A DNA stretch of 64,000 nucleotides, taken from NCBI GenBank assembly GCA_040080215.1, contig JBEBIT010000007.1, positions 1 to 64,000 on the forward strand, in the 5' to 3' direction. Under the pieces are notes generated by a model. That model was not told the origin of the DNA. It ran no database searches and saw only the letters and a program-made list of their open reading frames with translations. The DNA comes from CAIUGU01 sp040080215 (GTDB taxonomy: Bacteria; Pseudomonadota; Gammaproteobacteria; Steroidobacterales; Steroidobacteraceae). Position 1 is the first letter of the stretch; each line of letters begins with the position of its first letter. A program made the translations under genes and the position numbers. Shown here in pieces: positions 27,131 through 35,311 of this stretch.

Positions 27131-27403
27131 CTAGCGCTTGCGCAACCGGTCGAACAGGTCCAGCACACGCGACGTCAGCGAGGGCTGGAAGCCGTCGACA
27201 TGGAGCCCTGGCGTTGTCCGTGGAAGGTCGCCGAGGTTCATCTTGAATTCGTCGTCATCAGCCGCGCTGCTCTCGGGGAACAGCGGTACACGCTGCATCG
27301 CACGTGGGGGAGCAGCCTGCTCGCCTCGCACTGCGCGAGGAACCGCAGCGGCGCCTGGCTGGCGTGCAGGCTGTCTGTTCTGGAGAGGGCTGGCTGGGGT
27401 CAT
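27131..27403 (-). CDS. small hypothetical protein
   Basis: A 90-residue protein not recognised. The N-terminal half is Pro/Arg/Ala-rich and probably disordered. An acidic patch (AADDDEF) follows, and the C-terminus forms an amphipathic helix (SRVLDLFDRLRKR). A good GGAG sits six bases before the ATG, which favours it over the overlapping plus-strand frame. No signal peptide. It could be a small regulatory or protein-binding peptide. Confidence 0.5.
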   Translation of the reverse strand: MTPASPLQNRQPARQPGAAAVPRAVRGEQAAPPRAMQRVPLFPESSAADDDEFKMNLGDLPRTTPGLHVDGFQPSLTSRVLDLFDRLRKR

Positions 27404-27569
27404 CGAGGTCTCCGGTGGACACGAGGTTCAGCGCGAACGCTGACGCCTGCGCAGACTAGTGGAATGAACGACGGCTTCGCGTGAGCCACATCACGTTCGC
27501 GTGCTTGCCTTCAAGGGTGCGATCCGGAATGCTGCGATCAACTGACCCCAGCAGCGAGCGGAACTCACC

Positions 27570-28442
27570 ATGGCGCGTCCGATCACCCGTGGCCTTGAAC
27601 ATATCGCCGGCCTGGCCGGGCTCTTGATTACCTTTGCGATGCTGCCCGCGTGCTCGGGCAAGGAGTCTGCCGCGCCCGCGGAGACCAGCGTCGATTCCGT
27701 TGCGGGAACGCTCATTTTCGGTGAACTCGCCACCTTGAGCGACGAGGCAGTCGTTGAAGTAGAACTGGCCGACGTGTCGGTGATCGATGGTCCTGCCGAG
27801 ATCGTGAGCTCGCAGCGCATCCGCAAGCCCGGGCCGTTCCCGGTCCATTTCAAGCTCGACTATCCGCCGGAGCGGATTGATAAGGCGCATCGCTACACGG
27901 TACAGGCCAGGATCAGGGAAGGCGACCGTCTGGCCTTTGCGACGGACTCGGCTTACCCGGTGATCACGGGAGGCAACCCGAAGACCCTCGAAGTGGCTGT
28001 CATCGCTGTCGGTTCGGACGGGGCCGCCGAAGCATCGGCCACCGCAAGCGCCGCACCTGCGGAACGCCCGCTGGAAGGCATGCTGGTGAGCGGCGGGGTC
28101 ACCTCGAGATACTCGGCTACCTTCAGGAATGGTGCCCTCGTGAGCCTCCAGGAGGATCGCGATGCCGGCGCTTCAGGCAAGGCAGGCGCCGAGTACCAGT
28201 TCAAGGACGGCAGGCTGTTGCGCTACATCGAACTCGGCACGCAAGACGCGCCCGCTGGCAAACAGCAGGTCGAGTTCGATTTCGCTTTCGACGATACGGG
28301 GGAAGTGCTGGCCGCCCGCAAGACAGTGAACGACAAGGCGACGAAGCCGGAGGACGCCGACATCTACGCCGCCCGCAATCGCGGCGACCTGCTCCGGAAT
28401 CATGCGCTCGCACTCAAGGCGTCGCGGGATCACGGACACTAA
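27570..28442 (+). CDS. YbaY-like lipoprotein with extra C-terminal domain
   Basis: A 290-residue lipoprotein with signal peptide and lipobox MLPACS. Residues about 45-145 match the YbaY type (VEVELADVSVIDGPAEIVSSQ, then DKAHRYTVQARIREG, then TDSAYPVITGG). This beta-sandwich is found in lipoproteins of unclear, chaperone-like role. An additional domain from about residue 170 to the end contains two YxxxFKDG-like strands and a long charged helix, and I do not recognise it. It is monocistronic. Upstream 27404-27569 should hold its promoter. Confidence 0.75.
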   Translation: MARPITRGLEHIAGLAGLLITFAMLPACSGKESAAPAETSVDSVAGTLIFGELATLSDEAVVEVELADVSVIDGPAEIVSSQRIRKPGPFPVHFKLDYPPERIDKAHRYTVQARIREGDRLAFATDSAYPVITGGNPKTLEVAVIAVGSDGAAEASATASAAPAERPLEGMLVSGGVTSRYSATFRNGALVSLQEDRDAGASGKAGAEYQFKDGRLLRYIELGTQDAPAGKQQVEFDFAFDDTGEVLAARKTVNDKATKPEDADIYAARNRGDLLRNHALALKASRDHGH

Positions 28443-28460
28443 CCGCCCGCGAGCCAACCC

Positions 28461-29822
28461 CTAGGGCAACGCGGGCAAGCGGATCTCGACGACAAGACCG
28501 GTGGCGGCGCCGTTTTTTGCCTCGACACTGCCGTTGTGCAACGAGACAACCCTGGCCGTAATGGCGAGGCCCAGGCCCGTACCGCCGCTATCCCGGTCGC
28601 GAGCGTCTGCCACGCGATAGAACGGTTCGAAGATCCGCGCCAGGTCCTGGCTCGGCACCCCGGGACCCGCATCCCGGATGGTAAGCACCAGCAAGCCGCC
28701 TTCGCGATGCAGCGCCACCTCCACGGCTGTATTGACCGCAGTGAAGCGCACGGCATTGCGCAATACGTTCTCGATCGCACTGCGCAGCAGTTGAGGATCC
28801 GCTTCCAGCAGCGCTGGCGCTGCCGGTGACCACTCGACCCGCTTGCCCGCCACACCCGCCTCGAGCCGGGCATCTTCCACGACGTCGTTAAGCAGTGCCG
28901 TCAGATCGACTTGCTCCTTGTGCAGCTTGGGCTCGCCGCTCGTCAGCGTGGACAGGTGCAGGATCTGGCCGATCAACGCATCCAGCCGCTCGGCCTCAAG
29001 CTCGATGCGCCCCAGCTGCTTCGGCAGGTCCGCCCCTTCCCGCCTTGCGAGTCCGAGTGCAACCCGCAGCCGCGCGAGTGGCGACCGCAGCTCATGCGAC
29101 ATGTCGCTGAGCAGCGTTTCCTTGGATGCGATGAGCGAACGGAGGTACTCCGCCATCCTGTCGAAGTCGCGTGCGAGCACGCCGAGTTCATCGTGGCGAG
29201 TGGCAAACTTGTCGCTCACCCGCGCATCAAGATTGCCTGCGGCCACCGAGCGGGCCGCATCCTGCAGGCGCGCGACCGGTGTGCTGACATAGCGTGCAAG
29301 CCACCAGCAGACGAGACCGCTGAAGAGGAAGGCGATGCCGAGCAGGGTGAAGTTCACGTCCGCGGTGCGCAGTACGGCGAAGGGCGGATAGCCCGCAAAA
29401 GTGGTCAACAGCGTGAGCACCTGTCCATCCGGTCCAACGAATTGCGGTACCCGCCTCGCCATGTCCTGGACGGGCCTGCCATTTCTGCCACCGAGCGCAC
29501 CGGACATCTCGATCGAGTGCACGCGACGCTGGATTCTCTCCGGCAGCGGTCGGCCGACAATGTCGACGCCATGGGCTTCGACGACGTAGATCAGGAGTCC
29601 CGCATGGCGCTTTTCCGCTTCATCGATCCAGGCGACGAGTCCTGGCCTTCCGTCCTTTGCGAGTCGGGCTGCGGCCTGATCAGCCAGGTCGCTGGGTTCG
29701 ACTGCATCCAGGGCCTGCAGGCGCTGGTAAGCAACAGTGGCCGACACGATGATGCTGGTGGCGATGATGAGTCCCATCGCCAGCCAGAAGGACAGGAAGA
29801 TGCGGAGGAACAGCGTCTTCAT
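28461..29822 (-). CDS. sensor histidine kinase (CpxA-like)
   Basis: A 453-residue inner-membrane kinase. TM1 (residues 5-30), a periplasmic sensor domain of about 125 residues, and TM2 (158-178) are followed by a HAMP linker. The dimerisation domain carries the phospho-accepting His243 in MSHELRSPLARL. The catalytic domain has ENVLRNAVRFT (N box), IRDAGPGVP (G1), IFEPFYRV (F) and GGTGLGLAI (G2). The start overlaps the regulator stop by 4 bp (ATGA). The signal is probably envelope stress by analogy with CpxA. Confidence 0.92.
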   Translation of the reverse strand: MKTLFLRIFLSFWLAMGLIIATSIIVSATVAYQRLQALDAVEPSDLADQAAARLAKDGRPGLVAWIDEAEKRHAGLLIYVVEAHGVDIVGRPLPERIQRRVHSIEMSGALGGRNGRPVQDMARRVPQFVGPDGQVLTLLTTFAGYPPFAVLRTADVNFTLLGIAFLFSGLVCWWLARYVSTPVARLQDAARSVAAGNLDARVSDKFATRHDELGVLARDFDRMAEYLRSLIASKETLLSDMSHELRSPLARLRVALGLARREGADLPKQLGRIELEAERLDALIGQILHLSTLTSGEPKLHKEQVDLTALLNDVVEDARLEAGVAGKRVEWSPAAPALLEADPQLLRSAIENVLRNAVRFTAVNTAVEVALHREGGLLVLTIRDAGPGVPSQDLARIFEPFYRVADARDRDSGGTGLGLAITARVVSLHNGSVEAKNGAATGLVVEIRLPALP

Positions 29823-30529
29823 GGCGTCTCGTCGCTCTGCGCGGTAAGGACGTACCCTGCACCGCGAACGCTGCGGATTTCGGGCAAGCGTTCTTCACCC
29901 AACCCGAGCTTGCGGCGCAGGTTGCTCACGTGGGTATCGATGCTGCGATCGTAGGGCGTGAGGCGACGGCCAAGCACGCGCTCCGTCATCAGTTCACGCG
30001 ACTGCACCTGCCCGGATGCGCGCATCAACATTTCAAGGACACGGAATTCGGTTCCGGTCAGTCGCACTACCTGCCCTTCGACGTACGCAGACATCGTGCC
30101 AGGATCCAGGCGCAATGGCCCGACGGTCACGGGCTGGCTGGAATCCTCTGCCTCGCGGGAACCGAGGCGCCGCAGCACCGCACGGATTCGCGCCACGAGC
30201 TCGCGCGGATTGAAGGGCTTGGAGAGATAGTCGTCCGCCCCGAGCTCGAGGCCGACGATCCGGTCGACATCGGCGCCGCGTGCCGTAAGCATGATGACGG
30301 GCAGTGCAAGCGTCTGGCGCAGGCGACGCAGGACCTCGAAGCCATTCAGCGACGGCAGCATCACGTCGAGAATCACGAGGTCGAATGTTTCACTCGCCAG
30401 CCGATCGATCGCCTGGGCGCCGTCGCCCACGAGCGTGATGCGGAACCCCTCGCCCGACAGGTACTCGTTGAGCATCTGGCTGAGTTCGCGGTCGTCGTCG
30501 ACGATCAGCAATGAAGCTTCGGCGGTCAT
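29819..30529 (-). CDS. OmpR-family response regulator (CpxR-like)
   Basis: A 236-residue regulator and cognate partner of the kinase downstream. The receiver domain has the acidic pocket VDDDRE, Asp55 in ILDVMLPS and Lys in DYLSKPFNP. The winged-helix domain has LTGTEFRVLEMLMRA, then SIDTHVSNLRRKLG, then IRSVRGAGYVL. The ATG at 30529 is chosen because the frame upstream (to 30622) is outside the receiver fold. The region upstream carries the candidate sRNA on the other strand. Confidence 0.92.
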   Translation of the reverse strand: MTAEASLLIVDDDRELSQMLNEYLSGEGFRITLVGDGAQAIDRLASETFDLVILDVMLPSLNGFEVLRRLRQTLALPVIMLTARGADVDRIVGLELGADDYLSKPFNPRELVARIRAVLRRLGSREAEDSSQPVTVGPLRLDPGTMSAYVEGQVVRLTGTEFRVLEMLMRASGQVQSRELMTERVLGRRLTPYDRSIDTHVSNLRRKLGLGEERLPEIRSVRGAGYVLTAQSDETP

Positions 30530-30739
30530 GGGCAATGCATCGTTTGTAATAGGTGAAATCGGTTGGCCGGATCGCCCTTTTCGAGGATTACTTTCGCACA
30601 GGACAGCGTCCATGTGTGCCAAGAAAAGTGAAGCTTTCCGAAGAGCCGGAACACCCTTCAGTAGGACTCGCCTTCACGAATCTTCACTCAAGTTTTCCTG
30701 TCATTGACCCTCGCGCAGGATCCGTCCGGTTACAGTTCC

Positions 30740-30846
30740 GCGTCGTTTCAGTCGGTTCCCAGTGGCCACGCTCACGCGTGGCCATTACCCCGCCCATCGA
30801 AGGATGGGCCCTCGAAGGACGGGCTCTGTGACCCGTCCTTTTTTTT
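30740..30846 (+). ncRNA. candidate small RNA with three stem-loops
   Basis: Three perfect hairpins follow one another: TGGCCACGC/GCGTGGCCA at 30763-30784, GCCCATC/GATGGGC at 30792-30809, and AAGGACGGG/CCCGTCCTT at 30815-30840. Eight T (30839-30846) follow. No plus-strand gene precedes them. This is the layout of a trans-acting sRNA or a terminated leader of the kinase mRNA. A TTGACC at 30714-30719 could be a -35, but no -10 at good spacing is seen, so the 5' end is uncertain. Confidence 0.5.
30815..30846 (+). terminator. Rho-independent terminator upstream of the kinase gene
   Basis: A perfect 9-bp stem AAGGACGGG/CCCGTCCTT with an eight-base loop is followed by T8. It faces plus and lies about 140 bp before the kinase start. 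Confidence 0.88.
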
Positions 30847-30984
30847 CGACCTCGCACCGCAACCGCGATATGGTGAATGTGGACATATTCCACGAACCAT
30901 TCCGGTACGCTGCCTGCCATGAGGCCATTTTCATCAATCCCGGGCAGATGGAGAGGTCACAACAGGAGCGTGACAGGTGCCGCG

Positions 30985-32757
30985 ATGCATGGCACGCCCG
31001 TGGCGGACGATCCCGACGACAGAACGCTTGATTTGCCGGCGACGGCGACCCCCGCGCCCACGACGGTTGACATGTTGCCCGCAGAACGGTCTGACGACGG
31101 GCAATCGGCCCCTGACCCCAGTGGGGACATCGGGATAGTCGTCGCCCTGCCCATCCGCCAAGACGTCAACCCCGCACCGCCGGCGTCCCAACCTGAAACC
31201 ATCCTCTCCCGGCCGGAAGAGCCGCAACCCGCACTGCAGGCACCGCAGCCCACGGTTGTCGAAATAGGAACGGTTCTCAGGGAGCGCTATCAGCTGACCG
31301 AACTGATCGGCGCCGGTGGCTTTTCGCTGATTTTCGGGGCGACAGACCTGCATCGGCAGCACGACGAATCGTCCTCGTCGCGAGTGGCCATCAAGGTCCT
31401 CAAACCGGAACTCAGGGCGTCGGCAGACGCTGTGGGACGAATGAAGCGGGAGTTTGCCAGACTGCAACTCCTGACCCATCCCGCCATCAGCCGTGCGCGC
31501 GACCTTGACCACGATGGGGACGTCTGGTTCCTCGTCCTCGATCGCTTGGACGGCGAACCGCTTTCGACGCTGCTCAGCCGCAACCTGAAGCGGCCCATGG
31601 CGCGCGAGCAGGCACTGAGAATCATCAGGGACAGTGGTGCAGCGCTCGATTTCGCGCACCAGCACCAGATCCTCCATTGCGACTTCAAGCCAGGCAACAT
31701 ACTGGTTGCAGGCGAGGATGAGATCCGGGTCATCGATTTCGGTGCCGGATTCGATCAGTCCTCCCTCTCGGCAACGGAAGAGAACAGCTGCGCTGACAGC
31801 CGCCAGGCCACCCCCGCCTATGCGAGTCCCGAAAGGCTGGCAGGAGCGTCACCAGACATCCGCGACGATGTGTTCAGTTTCGCGGCAGTCGCCTACGAGC
31901 TGCTGTCGGGCAAGCGCCTGCGAGGCGACGATCCGGCGTCGGCCGATCGTGGATCGCAAGCAGCGCCACCTCGCCCCCCTGGCCTGACTGAACTGCAATG
32001 GAAACGGCTGACCCAAGCCATGTTCCCGCTGCGTGACGGCAGGCTGGCCTCCGTACGTCCGCTGCTGGATGCGTTCATGCCACCCGCTACCCGTGGCAGG
32101 CAGTGGCCGCCCGTGACTCTTGCGGCAAGCCTCGCGGGAGCGCTGGTCCTCGCCAGCATCACACTCTACGGGACGCTCTCCACTCGTCCTGGAACGACAA
32201 CCCAGATGTCGGCCGGCGCCTCGAACGGTTCCGAGTCACCCCCGCAATCGAATGGATTGGAACCAGCGAGCACAGCTCCCCCGGCGATTTCATCCGCTGC
32301 GGAGCTGCTGCGAACCCTCCCTGTCGACGCAGCACGCACCCTACCTGCGACACGTCCACCCACGCCGGAGCCGGGGTTGTCCTTGGTCACGTTGGACCAA
32401 GCAGATCTACGAGTCACTCGCCCCACCGCAATGGCAGCGATGATCGTGCAACGGACAGCGGGGCCGGAACGTCGCGTGCGAGTGCTGTGGAATACCGTGC
32501 CCGGGACCGCACTGCCCGGTATCGACTACTCCCCTGTCGAGGCAGGCGTCGTGCACCTGGCAGACAACCAGGATACGAGTTCGTTGTATGTCCCACTGCT
32601 GAAACGGGACAATGTCGCCATTGACCGAACTTTCTACATCGAGATCACGAGTGATGACCCCGGTGTCAACGTCGGCCCCGTCGGCCGAGTCGCCGTGACC
32701 ATCATCGGCCAGGAAGACGCCCCTGCGGGGATACGGCGCGAGGATTCGACTGAATGA
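30985..32757 (+). CDS. membrane Ser/Thr protein kinase with periplasmic Calx-beta domain
   Basis: A 590-residue Hanks-type kinase. A Pro/Ala-rich N-terminus of about 95 residues precedes the kinase domain (97-370), with Gly loop IGAGGFSLIFG, Lys137 in VAIKVLK, catalytic Asp233 in HCDFKPGN and DFG at 251-253. HCD replaces the usual HRD arginine, as in kinases not regulated by activation-loop phosphorylation. A single TM (about 377-398) leads to an outside segment ending in a Calx-beta-like domain (PGTALPGIDYSPVEAGVVHLA). The start is uncertain; 30919 and 30877 are open too. The stop overlaps the hydrolase start (ATGA). Confidence 0.85.
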   Translation: MHGTPVADDPDDRTLDLPATATPAPTTVDMLPAERSDDGQSAPDPSGDIGIVVALPIRQDVNPAPPASQPETILSRPEEPQPALQAPQPTVVEIGTVLRERYQLTELIGAGGFSLIFGATDLHRQHDESSSSRVAIKVLKPELRASADAVGRMKREFARLQLLTHPAISRARDLDHDGDVWFLVLDRLDGEPLSTLLSRNLKRPMAREQALRIIRDSGAALDFAHQHQILHCDFKPGNILVAGEDEIRVIDFGAGFDQSSLSATEENSCADSRQATPAYASPERLAGASPDIRDDVFSFAAVAYELLSGKRLRGDDPASADRGSQAAPPRPPGLTELQWKRLTQAMFPLRDGRLASVRPLLDAFMPPATRGRQWPPVTLAASLAGALVLASITLYGTLSTRPGTTTQMSAGASNGSESPPQSNGLEPASTAPPAISSAAELLRTLPVDAARTLPATRPPTPEPGLSLVTLDQADLRVTRPTAMAAMIVQRTAGPERRVRVLWNTVPGTALPGIDYSPVEAGVVHLADNQDTSSLYVPLLKRDNVAIDRTFYIEITSDDPGVNVGPVGRVAVTIIGQEDAPAGIRREDSTE

Positions 32758-33464
32758 CACTCCCGTTCGCGCGCTATCGACAGCACGAGACGGAATCCGA
32801 AGTCGTGCTTGAGCCCGCTTCGGCACCGCGCGCAACCGTCATCTGGCTGCACGGCCTTGGAGCCGACGGTTTCGACTTCGTGCCCCTGGTCCCCGAGCTC
32901 GCGCTTCCGGACACCTTGGCCGTGCGCTTTGTGTTTCCCCACGCGCCGGTGCGTCCCGTTACCGTGAACAACGGCTATGCGATGCGCGCCTGGTACGACA
33001 TCAAAGTGCTCTCGAGCAGCGCGCTTGCAGGTCCCGGCATGGAAGATGCGGCCGGTATCCGCGCATCCGGAGAACAAGTGAGTGCCTGCATCGACGCTCA
33101 GGTCGAGACGGGAATCGACGCGCGCAAGGTGATCCTCGCAGGCTTTTCGCAAGGAGGTGCCGTGGTGTTGCAAGCGGGCTTGCGGCACGGGGCACGGCTG
33201 GGCGGAATCCTGGCGCTGTCCACCTACCTGCCGCTACGGGATGTGGTGGCGCAGGAAGTCTCGGCAGCCAACCGCGACGTGCCTATCCTGATGTGCCATG
33301 GCAGCGCGGATCCCATGGTGCCCCTGGCACTGGGTGAACGCTCGCGCGAGGTCCTGCAGGGCCTCGGCTATCCCGTCGACTGGCGGACCTATCCGATGCA
33401 GCACCAGGTATGCGCGCAGGAGATCGCCGATATCAGTGAGTGGCTGCAGGCGCGCCTGCAATAG
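32754..33464 (+). CDS. carboxylesterase / alpha-beta hydrolase (phospholipase-carboxylesterase family)
   Basis: A 236-residue cytoplasmic serine hydrolase. The oxyanion region is IWLHGLGADG, the nucleophile Ser132 is in LAGFSQGGAV, the acid is Asp in CHGSADPMVP, and the base is His in PMQHQVC. This is the acyl-protein-thioesterase/carboxylesterase family, acting on short-chain esters. It is translationally coupled to the kinase by a 4-bp overlap. Confidence 0.92.
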   Translation: MTLPFARYRQHETESEVVLEPASAPRATVIWLHGLGADGFDFVPLVPELALPDTLAVRFVFPHAPVRPVTVNNGYAMRAWYDIKVLSSSALAGPGMEDAAGIRASGEQVSACIDAQVETGIDARKVILAGFSQGGAVVLQAGLRHGARLGGILALSTYLPLRDVVAQEVSAANRDVPILMCHGSADPMVPLALGERSREVLQGLGYPVDWRTYPMQHQVCAQEIADISEWLQARLQ

Positions 33465-33554
33465 CGTCGCCGGCGCACGTACAATCAGCCGCAAGGCGCC
33501 GGCGCACCCGGCAGCCGCTTCGTCCATCTTCTTTCGTCTGTGGAGGTCACGTCC

Positions 33555-34271
33555 GTGGCAATTCGCGAGCAGGTCATCGAATACAAGGACGGCGATACCG
33601 TCCTCGAAGGCATCTTCTGTTACGACGATTCCCGCCCGGGGCCACTGCCCGCGGTGCTGATCAGCCACGCGTGGAACGGCCGGGATGAATTCGCCTCACG
33701 CAAGGCCCACCGGCTCGCATGGCACGGCTACGCTGCGTTCGCCCTCGACATGTTCGGCAAGGGCAAGCGGGGTGCGACTGTCGAGGAATGCCAGGCGTTG
33801 ATCGGCCCGTTCATGGGCAATCGCGCGAAACTGGCAACCCGGATCCAGGCTGCTGTCAGCACGGTGAAGGCGCTCCCGCAGGTTGACTCACGTCGCGTTG
33901 CTGCGATGGGATTCTGCTTCGGCGGATTGTGCGTACTGGACCTCGCTCGCAGCGGCGCGGATGTCCGAGGCGTCGTGAGCTTCCATGGCCTGCTGTCGCC
34001 TTCCGGGTTGCCGGCGGCCGAGATCAAGTCGAAAGTGCTGATCCTGCACGGCAACGACGATCCCATGGCGCCGACGGAAGCCGTCGTTGCGATCGGCAAG
34101 GAACTGACTGCGGCCGGCGCGGACTGGCAGCTGCACAACTACGGCGGCACGATGCACGCGTTCACGAATCCGGAAGCCAACAATCCCGCGTTCGGCACCG
34201 TGTACAACTCGGCGGCCGACCGCCGGTCATGGAAGTCGCTGCTCAACTTCCTCGAGGAAGTGCTGCGCTAG
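33555..34271 (+). CDS. dienelactone hydrolase family protein
   Basis: A 238-residue alpha/beta hydrolase. The nucleophile is Cys121 in MGFCFGGLC, with Asp in LHGNDDPMAP and His in GGTMHAFTNP, the dienelactone hydrolase triad. It starts at GTG 33555 with GGAGG eight bases upstream; a GTG at 33540 is also in frame but lacks such a site. The substrate is unknown: there are no aromatic ring-cleavage genes nearby, so an intracellular lactone or ester is more likely than chloroaromatics. Confidence 0.88.
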   Translation: MAIREQVIEYKDGDTVLEGIFCYDDSRPGPLPAVLISHAWNGRDEFASRKAHRLAWHGYAAFALDMFGKGKRGATVEECQALIGPFMGNRAKLATRIQAAVSTVKALPQVDSRRVAAMGFCFGGLCVLDLARSGADVRGVVSFHGLLSPSGLPAAEIKSKVLILHGNDDPMAPTEAVVAIGKELTAAGADWQLHNYGGTMHAFTNPEANNPAFGTVYNSAADRRSWKSLLNFLEEVLR

Positions 34272-34293
34272 CAGACCCCGGGTTCACGGATCG

Positions 34294-35223
34294 TCATGCC
34301 ACTGCGGTGCGCGAGCGCCGCAGTCCGTCTGCCGCATAGATCGCGAGTGCGATCCAGATCAGCCCGTAGCTCACCGCCTGGACGTGGCTGAACATTTCGC
34401 GGAACACGAAGATCCCGAGCATGATCTGGATCGTCGGGCCGAGATACTGGATCAGGCCGATCGTCGAATAGGGGATGCGGCGTGCTCCGTACGAGAACAA
34501 GCCGAGCGGCACCGCCGTGATCAGCCCGCTGGCGGCGAGCAGCGCCAGGCTCGACCACTGCCCATTGCCCACCACGCCCGTCCCCGTCCACTCGCACCAC
34601 AGGAGATAGGCAATCCCGAGCGGCATGAGCAGCACCGTTTCCGCCGCGAGGCCGTCGATGGCCTCCACTGGAATGACCTTGCGGATCAGCCCGTAGATCG
34701 CAAACGACATGCCGACGACGAGAGCGATGGACGGAAACCGTCCCTGCATCAACGTCAGGTATCCGACACCCACCGCCGCAAGCAGGACCGCGAACCAGCG
34801 AGCGGGCGTCAGCTTCTCGCCCAAAAGCGCCACGCCGATCGCGACATTGAGCAGCGGATTGATGAAGTAGCCGAGGCTCACTTCCACGACATGGCCGTTG
34901 TTGACCGACCAGGTGAACCCCAGCCAGTTGATGCTGATGAGCGCCGCAGAAGCTGCGAGTCGCCAGCGCGTGGCTGGATCGCGAAGTGCAGCCCGGACCG
35001 GGGCCAGCCCACCGCGGAGCCACAGCCACGACACGACTACGATGCAACACCACACCAGCCGGTGGACCATGATCTGCAGGGCAGGCACGGTCGACAGCAG
35101 ACGCAAGTAGAGCGGCAGCAGTCCCCAGATGGCGTGGGCAACGACTGCGGCGGTGAGGCCATTGCGGTGCTCGCGCGTGGCGAGGGTGTCACGGTCAAGC
35201 GGGGCGGGGCTCGATGAATCCAT
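34294..35223 (-). CDS. rarD: EamA/RarD family transporter
   Basis: A 309-residue inner-membrane protein with about ten hydrophobic helices. The WGLLPLYLRLLS start, NWLGFTWSVNNGHVVEVSLGYFINPL and LQYLGPTIQ-like segments match RarD-type exporters. Substrates are unknown; the family is annotated as chloramphenicol-sensitive/EamA. I start at ATG 35223 (preceded by AGG) since the terminator of the next gene covers the upstream codons. ATG 35232 is an alternative. Confidence 0.85.
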   Translation of the reverse strand: MDSSSPAPLDRDTLATREHRNGLTAAVVAHAIWGLLPLYLRLLSTVPALQIMVHRLVWCCIVVVSWLWLRGGLAPVRAALRDPATRWRLAASAALISINWLGFTWSVNNGHVVEVSLGYFINPLLNVAIGVALLGEKLTPARWFAVLLAAVGVGYLTLMQGRFPSIALVVGMSFAIYGLIRKVIPVEAIDGLAAETVLLMPLGIAYLLWCEWTGTGVVGNGQWSSLALLAASGLITAVPLGLFSYGARRIPYSTIGLIQYLGPTIQIMLGIFVFREMFSHVQAVSYGLIWIALAIYAADGLRRSRTAVA

Positions 35224-35251
35224 GGGCCTCATGATCGCACTATTCATGCAA

Positions 35252-35281
35252 AAGGCCCCACACCTCACGGCGTGGGGCCTT
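35252..35281 (-). terminator. terminator of the DUF5666-type lipoprotein gene
   Basis: The 10-bp stem AAGGCCCCAC/GTGGGGCCTT with a ten-base loop is followed on the minus strand by T residues. It lies 31 bp after the stop of the gene at 35312. Confidence 0.8.
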
Positions 35282-35311
35282 GTCAGAGCCCTATCGACCA
35301 GGGCCAGGAGG

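Larger units (their letters stand above)
30530..30984. other. intergenic region holding a structured RNA candidate
   Basis: About 455 bp lie between the divergent regulator and kinase genes. The right half contains three consecutive hairpins on the plus strand ending in a terminator (listed separately). The left half should contain the minus-strand promoter of the two-component operon. Reading frames here overlap in several directions and lack ribosome-binding sites, so I call none. Confidence 0.5.

Noticed and set aside
27138..27443. Plus-strand frame of 101 codons
   Set aside because: Overlaps the minus-strand frame that has a good GGAG ribosome-binding site; no such site here and the composition is Arg/Gly/Ser-rich.
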